From Muricauda sp. SCSIO 65647 (GTDB taxonomy: Bacteria; Bacteroidota; Bacteroidia; Flavobacteriales; Flavobacteriaceae), in NCBI RefSeq assembly GCF_021534965.1, contig NZ_CP091037.1, positions 970,501-1,034,500 on the forward strand: a stretch of DNA of 64,000 nucleotides, in the 5' to 3' direction. This document shows, piece by piece, positions 27,947 through 35,254 of the stretch (position 1 is its first letter; each line of letters starts with the position of its first letter). The translations under genes and the position numbers were made by a program. The notes below the pieces were generated by a model, which had not been told where the DNA came from, made no database searches, and worked only from the letters and a program-made list of their open reading frames with translations.

Positions 27947-28669
27947 ATGAAATCTAAAAAAAATCCAAACGCGGATATCGGCAGAAATAGCAGCCTTTAT
28001 TTTATGGTAGGATTGACCGTAGTACTTTTCACTGTATGGCAGCTATTAGAGTACAAGACCTATGAAACCGAGAACGACTTCGTTCAAGTGTTAGAAGTAG
28101 CAGACAACATCGATGAAGATGTACCTGTAACCGAACAGATCAGAACCGCTCCACCCCCACCACCACCAAGTGCACCTGCGATAATAGAAGTGGTAGAAGA
28201 TGAGTTGGAGATAGAAGAAACAGTCATCGAAAGCACCGAGAGTAGCCAAGACACCGAAATTGCCGAGGCCATTGCCGTTGACGATGTAAGTGTTGGCGAG
28301 GAAGAAGAAGACATTTCGGTACCTTTTGCCGTCATTGAAAATGCCCCTGTATTTCCAGGTTGTGAAGATCTGGGATCGGAAACCGAGCGCAAGGCCTGTT
28401 TCAATAAAAAAATGCTAGAGCACATTAGAAACAATTTTAAATATCCGAAAACGGCCCTTGAACTGGGCATAACGGGTAGGGTATTCGTAAAATTTGATAT
28501 CGACTCAAAAGGCCGTGTGTCAAATATTCTAAAAAGAGGGCCAGATAGATTATTGGAAGATGAGGCTGCCAGAATAATAGCCCTGCTGCCCCAAATGAAA
28601 CCTGGGCAACAGCGTGGCAGAGCTACAAAGGTCACTTACAGTATACCCATCAATTTTGTAGTGCAGTAG
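27947..28669 (+). CDS. TonB-family energy transducer
   Basis: A 240-residue protein: short cytoplasmic start, one membrane anchor (SLYFMVGLTVVLFTVWQLLEY), and a periplasmic linker with the polyproline APPPPPPSAP followed by a highly acidic stretch. A C-terminal TonB domain follows (FKYPKTALELGITGRVFVKFDIDSKG...YSIPINFVVQ). It couples the proton force from ExbB/ExbD to TonB-dependent receptors. It stands alone with its own FNR-type promoter. This suggests a TonB made for low-oxygen conditions, for which the NosA-like copper receptor at 35 kb is an obvious client (inference). A two-cysteine pair, GCEDLG...KACFNKK, lies before the domain. Confidence 0.92.
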   Translation: MKSKKNPNADIGRNSSLYFMVGLTVVLFTVWQLLEYKTYETENDFVQVLEVADNIDEDVPVTEQIRTAPPPPPPSAPAIIEVVEDELEIEETVIESTESSQDTEIAEAIAVDDVSVGEEEEDISVPFAVIENAPVFPGCEDLGSETERKACFNKKMLEHIRNNFKYPKTALELGITGRVFVKFDIDSKGRVSNILKRGPDRLLEDEAARIIALLPQMKPGQQRGRATKVTYSIPINFVVQ

Positions 28670-28701
28670 TATAAACAAGAATATACTGTAGTACAAAAAA
28701 G

Positions 28702-28737
28702 AAAGACCGAACTTGTGTAAATACAAGTTCGGTCTTT
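28702..28737. terminator. Bidirectional terminator
   Basis: A perfect 15-bp stem (starting AAAGACCGAACTTGT) with a 6-base loop and T runs on both strands ends the tonB and the convergent M14 transcripts. Confidence 0.9.
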
Positions 28738-28756
28738 TTTTGTAGGTGATTTTTCG

Positions 28757-29953
28757 TCAATACCACTTTTCGTCGATATATTCTTTTTCTTTTGAATTTC
28801 TTTCCCTACTTCTGATAATCAAATGGTCTTTATCAAAAAATCGTGTTCGGTAACCCAACAAGTGAAAAACAGGTTTGGCCATAAAACGGGCCACATTTCG
28901 ATTCACCATCAAAGCAGACTTTTCTTTGTCTACCCATTTTAGACCTGGTAATAAGGTCAACACATGGTCAGCGTGAATTTTTCGCAACCATTTCGACAAC
29001 CAAAGAAAGAATCGCGGAATCTCACGAATGAAATAAAAGCCCTCGCTTCCCTTTTTTTGGTACAGCGGCATGAACAACTGCCTTGGCTTGGTCGTTTTGA
29101 TCACTCCTTGTCCGTTTACCGCAATAGGCTTGTCTTTTGGCACTTTTTGAAAATTCACAAAGCCCGGAAGCATGTCAAAACAATCTTGTGGGCCAATCTT
29201 ATGCTGGTAGTAGATCTCATAAAAAGTATGGGGCTCTTTACATGAGTCGGCAACTTTGTTCTTCAATGCTGCCAGTGAAGTTTCATCAACACTCACTACC
29301 CCTGTCAATGCAAGGGTGTATTTGATAAAATCAACGCTCTTTTTTATGGCCATGGTATGGTCGTGCTGGCCGCTTTCATAACCAAACGACACATAACCCA
29401 ATTCGTTGATATAGCTCAGCATTGCGCCCGTAAGGTATTCTTCAATGCCCAAAATGGTGGGCAGCGGATAGTTAGAAACAAATTTTCGGTTCAACAAACT
29501 GTCGTTCACCACTATAAAAGGATCTGTTTCACCCGAAGTGGTATGTAAATCGATGAAATAATAGGGTGGTCGGGTCTTTTTGAAAAGCTGGTTCAAAAGC
29601 TTCATCAATTGCTGCATCTCTTTGGCATCATCACTTTCAAGTGAACTTTTGTCGCCCAATTGTGCAATTCGTTCTGGTTTCCAGATTCGATTCAGGTCTT
29701 CTTGATGAAAACGAATACTTTTTTGAAGAGCCGGTAGGTTTCCGGCAATAGCAAAAAATTCGCCTTTGATGGCGATATTTTTTGATTGTAATTGTTGCAG
29801 CACTTCATCAAGGGCGAAGATACCCGCCGGTTCATTGCCGTGTATCCCTCCAAAGAAAATAACCGTGGGGCCTGGTTCTTTCCCTTTAAGATGGCCCAAA
29901 ACCCTATTAACTTTTAGTGAGCTGCCCAAGGCCTTGCTATAGACTTCAGGCAT
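28757..29953 (-). CDS. M14-family succinylglutamate desuccinylase/aspartoacylase-like hydrolase
   Basis: The ATG for MPEVYSK gives 398 residues, two bases after the upstream stop. The zinc-site motif FGGIHGNEPAGIFALDE near residue 35 supplies H and E, and the third ligand is in YFIDLHTTSGETDPF near 140. FGYESGQHD near 200 fits the catalytic region. AstE/ASPA relatives cut amide bonds of N-acyl amino acids. The C-terminal 120 residues (after the beta-sandwich) are longer than in AstE and basic. It is in one operon with the GCS2-CBS gene, so the pair may make and break the same unknown amide. Confidence 0.85.
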   Translation of the reverse strand: MPEVYSKALGSSLKVNRVLGHLKGKEPGPTVIFFGGIHGNEPAGIFALDEVLQQLQSKNIAIKGEFFAIAGNLPALQKSIRFHQEDLNRIWKPERIAQLGDKSSLESDDAKEMQQLMKLLNQLFKKTRPPYYFIDLHTTSGETDPFIVVNDSLLNRKFVSNYPLPTILGIEEYLTGAMLSYINELGYVSFGYESGQHDHTMAIKKSVDFIKYTLALTGVVSVDETSLAALKNKVADSCKEPHTFYEIYYQHKIGPQDCFDMLPGFVNFQKVPKDKPIAVNGQGVIKTTKPRQLFMPLYQKKGSEGFYFIREIPRFFLWLSKWLRKIHADHVLTLLPGLKWVDKEKSALMVNRNVARFMAKPVFHLLGYRTRFFDKDHLIIRSRERNSKEKEYIDEKWY

Positions 29954-29955
29954 GA

Positions 29956-31800
29956 TCAAATATCTTTTCTACTTATGATTCCTACCAAGGTGTTATCTAA
30001 AACCACGGGCAAACAGCCAATATCATGCTTGCCCAGCAATGTTTTGGCCGAGCCGATTTCCATCTCTGGTGAAGCGGTCATTACCTCTTTTATCATAATT
30101 TCGGAAACTTTCGTATTGTTAAAATCTGTTGTTGTGGCCAAAGATTGCAAATAACTCCATGTCAACAGCCCTGATAAATCTCCTTGATCATTCTCTACCG
30201 GAATATGGTGTATGCCGTTCCATTGCATGATAGCTTGTGCCATACTGACAAGGTCATCTTCGTGCAATTTGAAAAGATGGGTGGTCATGATCTCTTTTAC
30301 AAGTTTGGGCTTTCGTCTAATATTTTCCAAATTTACATGTTCCCATCGATGTATCGGTAAATTTTGGGATTGATTCTCTACCATTTTTTTAGTGAGCAAC
30401 ACCAAAGACTTATCTGTTTTGAACCGCTGTTTCAATGTTCTCATATTGGCCACTTGCCACTGTTCTCCTGTCATTCCCTTGGTACGCCCTTCAATGACCC
30501 CCAGCAAACGTTCGATATCTTCCTCATCGACACCACACTTATGAAGCCCTTTATAGGCAATGGGCAAAAGTTTGTTCAATATCAACTTTTTGGCACTATA
30601 TAGTTCACCACACCACAAAAAAACGGTTTCCTTGCCAGAACGTGCCGCTTTTATGAAGTTCGTCTTGGCCGATTTGAAATCCATCTGTGATGGCATGTCA
30701 TCAAAAACCTTTGGGCGGCCTTTCATCAAACCGACCCAAAAAGCGAAGTTGGCCATCTCATCGATGACCGAAGGACCGGATGGAATATATCTATTCTCTA
30801 TTCTAAGATGGGGTTTTCCGTTCCCCACGCCGTAGCACGGTCGGTTCCAACGGTAAATGGTGCCGTTGTGCAGGCATAATGCGGGCAACTTTGAAATTTC
30901 TCCTTTTTTGAACTTTTGAAGAGAGCTTTCCGCTATTGGCTTGGTCAACAATATACGGTGCTTTGAAATGTCTTTTTTAAAGATTTCGGCCACTGATCCC
31001 TCTTCCCAATGATCTCCAAAACCGACTCGTGGTGTTTGGTTGCGCAGGGCATATGCCGTTCTTCTTGTATCAAGACTTTGTTGGAACAATGCAATACGCG
31101 TTTCCTTCCACAATTCCCTCCCCATGAGCATCGGAGAATTACAGCATACCGAAAGTACCGGCCCTGCAATTGCCTGGGCCCAGTTATAACTCGATATAAA
31201 GTCATGTGAGGGTACTTGCAGGTGCAGTTGAAAACTGGTATTACAAGCCTCGAACATCACAGAATCATGTTTTAAATACAGCTCATCAACACCTCGTATT
31301 TTCAGGTTGAAATCATCTCCCTTATATGCCTTGAGCATTTCATTCAAAGCAAAATATCTTGGTATGGGGGTCAAATAATCCAAGCCCACTTCTTTTTTGC
31401 CAATTGTGGGCAAAATACCTGCCAATAAGAGATGGGCCTTATTTTTTTTTGCTTGGTCATCAGCTTTTTGAAGCAGTTCCCGCAATTGATTCTCAATAAG
31501 TGAAAAACAGTTGTTCTTAAGTTCAAACGGGTCTAGGTTGATCTCAATGTTATAGCTCGCCAGTTCGGTAGTAAAATGGGCGTCGTCAATTTCATTCAAC
31601 AACTTGAGATTAATGCCATATGGCCGATAGTTCTTGTCGATGAGACAAAGTTCTTGTTCTGCACCGACGCGAACCACATCATCTTCGAACATTTCATTTT
31701 GTAAAAGCAACTCAAGGGTTTCTACGTCATCGATCAAATGCTGCACGAAAGCCATTCTTTCTTCAGCATCTTTTGTATTTGAAGTGATCATTTCGCCCAT
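29956..31800 (-). CDS. GCS2-family carboxylate-amine ligase fused to CBS domains
   Basis: I start at MGEMITSNTKD (614 residues). A longer reading would begin inside the FNR box, upstream of the predicted transcript start. Residues ~40-420 form a glutamate-cysteine ligase (GCS2) fold: RVGAEQELCLID, SYNIEINLDPFEL, and FEACNTSFQLHLQVP with the acidic metal ligands, then the later RIENRYIPSGPSVID. A helical segment leads to two CBS modules from about residue 500 (VKEIMTTHLFKL..., VSEIMIKEVMTASPE...), which usually bind adenylates. Substrates unknown. The fusion suggests energy-charge control of an ATP-dependent amide ligase. Confidence 0.85.
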   Translation of the reverse strand: MGEMITSNTKDAEERMAFVQHLIDDVETLELLLQNEMFEDDVVRVGAEQELCLIDKNYRPYGINLKLLNEIDDAHFTTELASYNIEINLDPFELKNNCFSLIENQLRELLQKADDQAKKNKAHLLLAGILPTIGKKEVGLDYLTPIPRYFALNEMLKAYKGDDFNLKIRGVDELYLKHDSVMFEACNTSFQLHLQVPSHDFISSYNWAQAIAGPVLSVCCNSPMLMGRELWKETRIALFQQSLDTRRTAYALRNQTPRVGFGDHWEEGSVAEIFKKDISKHRILLTKPIAESSLQKFKKGEISKLPALCLHNGTIYRWNRPCYGVGNGKPHLRIENRYIPSGPSVIDEMANFAFWVGLMKGRPKVFDDMPSQMDFKSAKTNFIKAARSGKETVFLWCGELYSAKKLILNKLLPIAYKGLHKCGVDEEDIERLLGVIEGRTKGMTGEQWQVANMRTLKQRFKTDKSLVLLTKKMVENQSQNLPIHRWEHVNLENIRRKPKLVKEIMTTHLFKLHEDDLVSMAQAIMQWNGIHHIPVENDQGDLSGLLTWSYLQSLATTTDFNNTKVSEIMIKEVMTASPEMEIGSAKTLLGKHDIGCLPVVLDNTLVGIISRKDI

Positions 31801-31820
31801 ATACCTAATAACTTGACGAA

Positions 31821-31863
31821 CAAATCTAGATATCGAAATCGATTGAAAACATGACATTTGTCA
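31821..31863 (-). promoter_or_regulatory. FNR-type promoter D1 (GCS2-CBS operon)
   Basis: Box TGACATTTGTCA at 31852-31863 and perfect -7 TAGATTTG at 31821-31828 on the minus strand, exact 29.5-bp distance. The predicted transcript start near 31816 supports the start codon at 31800. Confidence 0.8.
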
Positions 31864-31891
31864 GACAAAACCCGAAGAGGGCGGGTTCAAA

Positions 31892-31934
31892 TGATAATTG
31901 TCATGTTTTTTCGGGCCGGGGAAAACTAATTTTG
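31892..31934 (+). promoter_or_regulatory. FNR-type promoter D2 (hemN-usp operon)
   Basis: Box TGATAATTGTCA at 31892-31903 and perfect -7 TAATTTTG at 31927-31934, exact 29.5-bp distance. Its centre is 40 bp from that of D1, so the two divergent promoters are separately served. Confidence 0.82.
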
Positions 31935-31951
31935 GTTTATAAGCCAAACGT

Positions 31952-33310
31952 ATGTGCGACCTTACCCATAAGTACAATGTTCCGGGACCCAGATATACCA
32001 GTTATCCGACGGTTCCCTACTGGGATAATGATTCTTTTTCAGGAAAACGTTGGAAAGAGAGCATCAAACAAAGCTATCGAGAAAGCAAGAACGATGGCGT
32101 AAGTGTGTACATTCACCTCCCTTTTTGTGAAAGTATGTGTACTTTCTGTGGATGCCATAAGCGCATTACCAAAAGGCATGAAGTGGAAAGCCCTTATATA
32201 GGGGCAGTTTTGAAAGAATGGTCCCTGTATCGAAAATTGTTGGGCGAACGACCCATTATCAAAGAATTGCACTTGGGTGGCGGCACCCCGACCTTTTTCT
32301 CACCTGAAAACCTTAAAAAACTTATTGACGGCATTTTTCGTTTTGCCCATATGGCCGAAGATGCAGAGTTGAGCTTCGAGGGCCACCCAAACAACACGAC
32401 CAAGGCCCACCTACAGACTTTGTATGATGTAGGGTTCAGAAGAGTCTGTTTTGGGGTGCAAGATTACAATGAAAAAGTACAGCATGCCATACGCCGGGTG
32501 CAGCCCTTTGAAAATGTAGAACGCGTTACCCGATGGGCCCGTGAAATCGGCTATACATCTGTCGGACATGATATCATTTACGGACTTCCGTTTCAAACCT
32601 TCGATGATGTCAACCACACAATTGACAAAACCAATGAACTTAGACCCGACCGCTTGGCATTTTATAGCTATGCCCATGTGCCTTGGCGAAAAGGAAATGG
32701 TCAACGGGGATACCGCGATGAAGACCTACCCACTACAGAAGACAAGAAATTGCAATATGAACTGGGCAAAAAAAGGCTGACCGACCTAGGGTACAAAGAC
32801 ATAGGCATGGATCATTTCGCGCTACCCACTGATGCTTTGTACAAAGCTGTCGAAAATGGCACTTTGCATCGCAATTTCATGGGCTACACCCCTTCAAAAA
32901 CACACATAATGATCGGTCTAGGGGTATCAAGCATCAGTGATAGTTGGTATGCTTTTGCCCAAAACGTAAAAAGTATCGAAGAGTATCAACATTTGGTCGA
33001 AAAAGGCATCATACCTGTTTATAGGGGCCACCTGCTAAATGAAGAAGACCTACTGATACGCCAACATATACTGAACCTCATGTGCCGATTTGAAACCAGT
33101 TGGCAAATTGGTGAGGGCAATAACATAAATTTTGAGAACGTTATAGATAACCTGAAAGAGTTAGAAGACGATAAATTGATCGAAATCTGCTCCAATCATA
33201 TAAAAGTAACCGAAAAAGGCAGGCCGTTCATCAGAAACGTAAGTATGGCCTTTGACCTGAAGTTGCATAGAAAGCAACCCGAGATACAGTTGTTCTCGAT
33301 GACCGTTTAA
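31952..33310 (+). CDS. hemN: Oxygen-independent coproporphyrinogen III oxidase
   Basis: A 452-residue radical SAM enzyme of normal HemN length. The substrate-positioning GPRYTSYPT is at residues 11-19. The cluster motif CESMCTFCGC (CxxxCxxC plus the fourth cysteine) lies near 60, followed by HLGGGTPTF, the E-G-H-P strand FEGHPNNTT, RVCFGVQD and GHDIIYGLP. HemN oxidatively decarboxylates coproporphyrinogen III without oxygen, needed for heme in anaerobic cytochromes such as cbb3. It is under its own FNR-type promoter and followed 33 bases later by a Usp gene. Confidence 0.97.
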   Translation: MCDLTHKYNVPGPRYTSYPTVPYWDNDSFSGKRWKESIKQSYRESKNDGVSVYIHLPFCESMCTFCGCHKRITKRHEVESPYIGAVLKEWSLYRKLLGERPIIKELHLGGGTPTFFSPENLKKLIDGIFRFAHMAEDAELSFEGHPNNTTKAHLQTLYDVGFRRVCFGVQDYNEKVQHAIRRVQPFENVERVTRWAREIGYTSVGHDIIYGLPFQTFDDVNHTIDKTNELRPDRLAFYSYAHVPWRKGNGQRGYRDEDLPTTEDKKLQYELGKKRLTDLGYKDIGMDHFALPTDALYKAVENGTLHRNFMGYTPSKTHIMIGLGVSSISDSWYAFAQNVKSIEEYQHLVEKGIIPVYRGHLLNEEDLLIRQHILNLMCRFETSWQIGEGNNINFENVIDNLKELEDDKLIEICSNHIKVTEKGRPFIRNVSMAFDLKLHRKQPEIQLFSMTV

Positions 33311-33343
33311 CAGGCTGCCAAGGCAGACCAAAAAAAAAGACCC

Positions 33344-34165
33344 ATGAAAAATATCATTGTCCCAGTCGATTTTTCAGAACAATCAGAGAAGGCCCTAAAA
33401 GTGGCTGCAGCCCTATCAGAAAAGTACAAAGCCAACCTCTTTGTATTGCATATGTTAGAGCTTTCACCAGCAATCATGGCCAATACCGAATATATGCCCC
33501 CCGAGCATGTGGTTCATCTCATGAAGTTGAACGAAAAGCGGTTTGCCGAGTTTTTAGACAAGCCCTATCTCAAAAACGTTAATATCACTCCTATCATAAA
33601 ACACTACAAAGTGTTTAGCGAGGTAAACGACGTAGCTGAAAAACACGGTGCCGATTTGATTGTCATGGGGTCTCATGGTGTTGATGGGCTGGAAGAAATC
33701 TTTATCGGATCGAACACCGAAAGAGTGGTGAGGAGTTCTGAAATTCCGGTGCTGGTCATCAAAGGTGATATTTCAGATTTCAGGGTAGATAGATTTGTTT
33801 TTGCCTGTGACTTCAAGGAAGAAAATATCGCATCTGTCAAGAAGGCTTCAGACTTTGCGAAGAAACTTGGCACAGAATTGAAATTGGTGTATATCAACAC
33901 CCCGGCAGATGCTTTTTTGAGCCATGAAGATGCCTATAAACGCATCTCAAAGTTCTTGAACATTGCCCAATTGGGATTGGAGGTGGACATTTACAATGAT
34001 TACACCGTCGAAAAAGGCATCTTAAACTATGCCGAGACCAATGCCGCTGACCTTATCGGCATTCCGACACATGGTAGAAAAGGTCTGTCACACTTCTTTA
34101 TGGGAAGCCTTGGTGAAGATATTGTCAACCACAGTAAGCTACCCGTGGTCACTTTCAAAATATAA
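33344..34165 (+). CDS. Universal stress protein (tandem UspA domains)
   Basis: A 273-residue protein. Domain 1 starts IIVPVDFSEQSEKAL and has the full nucleotide loop VMGSHGVDGLEEIFIGSNTERVVRSSEIPVLVI. Domain 2 has IGIPTHGRKGLSHFFMGSLGEDIVNHSKLPVVTF. Both therefore keep the G-x2-G-x9-G(S/T) ATP loop, unlike the Usp at 26 kb. It is downstream of hemN in the same operon and no separate FNR box precedes it, so it is expected to follow the same oxygen response. A terminator ends the unit. Confidence 0.92.
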   Translation: MKNIIVPVDFSEQSEKALKVAAALSEKYKANLFVLHMLELSPAIMANTEYMPPEHVVHLMKLNEKRFAEFLDKPYLKNVNITPIIKHYKVFSEVNDVAEKHGADLIVMGSHGVDGLEEIFIGSNTERVVRSSEIPVLVIKGDISDFRVDRFVFACDFKEENIASVKKASDFAKKLGTELKLVYINTPADAFLSHEDAYKRISKFLNIAQLGLEVDIYNDYTVEKGILNYAETNAADLIGIPTHGRKGLSHFFMGSLGEDIVNHSKLPVVTFKI

Positions 34166-34217
34166 GGCTGTTAGAGAGTGATTGGCTTTATGATTTGATG
34201 ATTAGTGTATTGATGAT

Positions 34218-34246
34218 AAAGGGAGATTTGGTTGACATCTCCCTTT
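34218..34246 (+). terminator. Terminator of the hemN-usp operon
   Basis: 10-bp stem AAAGGGAGAT / ATCTCCCTTT with a 9-base loop and a plus-strand T run. The minus strand, where Rrf2 ends, has only a short T run. Confidence 0.75.
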
Positions 34247-34258
34247 TTCTTTGCCCTA

Positions 34259-34690
34259 TTATAGAGGCAAAAAGGAAGTGCCTCTTTGAACATCTTCAAT
34301 CAGTTGGCCCACTGTAGTCTCTTGAATACTGCTAATAAAGCTTGACTTGGTCTTACCGACCATATCATGCAAAGGACAAGGATAGTCTTCGTTGCACTTT
34401 TCTAAACTGAGTATGCATGATGTCAATCTGTTCTCACCATCGATAATCGACACAATTTTGAAAAGCGGTGTGTTTCTGTTCTCGTCGGTAAGATAGAAGC
34501 CTCCATGGGGCCCTTTGGCTGAGGAAACCACATGGTGTCGTGAAAGTTCTTGTAGCAACTTTGAGGTATAGGCCATGGGAATATCGGTCGCTTCGCTGAT
34601 ATTATTCGCCCTGATTCGCTGATTTCCGGTAGAATTTACCCCTAAATATAGTACTGCCTTAATGGCATATTTGACAGAGTTCGAGAACAC
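34259..34690 (-). CDS. Rrf2-family regulator with a candidate Fe-S site
   Basis: A 143-residue winged-helix protein. The N-terminal SVKYAIKAVLYLG and the recognition region ISEATDIPMAYTSKLLQEL, then wing SSAKGPHGGFYL, are Rrf2/IscR/NsrR hallmarks. Three cysteines C92, C99 and C105 and H108 (SCILSLEKC...CPLH) match the IscR cluster ligands C92/C98/C104/H107 with one extra residue between the first two. Such proteins sense iron-sulfur status or nitric oxide. It is divergent from the NosA receptor pair and may control it. Confidence 0.88.
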   Translation of the reverse strand: MFSNSVKYAIKAVLYLGVNSTGNQRIRANNISEATDIPMAYTSKLLQELSRHHVVSSAKGPHGGFYLTDENRNTPLFKIVSIIDGENRLTSCILSLEKCNEDYPCPLHDMVGKTKSSFISSIQETTVGQLIEDVQRGTSFLPL

Positions 34691-34706
34691 AGATCAGTTA
34701 TTTTTC

Positions 34707-34714
34707 CAAATATA
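34707..34714 (-). promoter_or_regulatory. Candidate -7 element for the Rrf2 gene
   Basis: TATATTTG on the minus strand is a perfect TAnnTTTG, 17 bases before the Rrf2 start codon. It is not at the FNR-box distance (35.5 bp), so Rrf2 seems not to be a class II target of box E. Confidence 0.45.
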
Positions 34715-34743
34715 AAGATTAAAAGACTTACTTATCCGAAATA

Positions 34744-34786
34744 TGATTGATATCATGTTTTCATCCATATGCCGCCTCTAAATTTG
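34744..34786 (+). promoter_or_regulatory. FNR-type promoter E (copper receptor unit)
   Basis: Box TGATTGATATCA at 34744-34755 and perfect -7 TAAATTTG at 34779-34786, exact distance. The predicted transcript start (near 34791) practically coincides with the start codon, suggesting a leaderless message. Confidence 0.75.
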
Positions 34787-34791
34787 TCGAC

Positions 34792-35181
34792 ATGAAAAGT
34801 TATGTGGTCTTATTGGTAACTGCAATGATGCTCATAAAGCCTTTATGGCCCATTGCAGAATACATTGCCAATTACGACTACATCACGAATGTGCTTTGCG
34901 AAAACAGAGACAAGCCGCAATTGCAATGTAATGGAAAATGCTACCTCTCCAAACAATTGGCCAAAGAAGCCGAACAAAATGACCAAAACCCTTTCGGAGA
35001 AAGATTTTTCATCGAAATGTTGCAAACGGTCTTTTTTGAGCCATTGACAACCCTATCAATTGAATATTCCGTTAAGAGTGATTCAAAAAACAAAATAGTC
35101 TATTTACACAACTTTTTTTCTTCACGCCACCTTTTGGTTTTGATTCAACCACCTGAAAATTGCTTGCCGACTTCATTCTAA
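34792..35181 (+). CDS. Small cysteine-containing exported protein paired with the NosA-like receptor
   Basis: The 129-residue reading starts MKSYVVLLVTAMMLIKP, a single N-terminal hydrophobic segment and likely signal or anchor. It is followed by a region with C36, C46 and C50 (CENRDK... CNGKCYLSKQL) that could bind copper. The protein continues with a polar, helix-rich part and ends with an unusual hydrophobic histidine/phenylalanine stretch NFFSSRHLLVLIQPPE. It is 73 bases before a copper-type TonB receptor and shares its promoter. I recognise the CxGKCYLxKQL block only as recurring before TonB receptors of this phylum. Function unproven. Confidence 0.7.
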   Translation: MKSYVVLLVTAMMLIKPLWPIAEYIANYDYITNVLCENRDKPQLQCNGKCYLSKQLAKEAEQNDQNPFGERFFIEMLQTVFFEPLTTLSIEYSVKSDSKNKIVYLHNFFSSRHLLVLIQPPENCLPTSF

Positions 35182-35254
35182 TTTTCGAATGGTGCTTTTA
35201 CATGCTTCAAATGTATTGCACCAAAAACATTCGTTGAATCACAATAACAACATC

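Noticed and set aside
31801-31857. Extra N-terminal residues of the GCS2-CBS protein
   Set aside because: They would be encoded across box D1 and before the predicted transcript start.
34707-34755. Rrf2 gene as a class II target of box E
   Set aside because: Its perfect -7 is 35.5 bp from the box centre; the position at 29.5 bp has a poor match.
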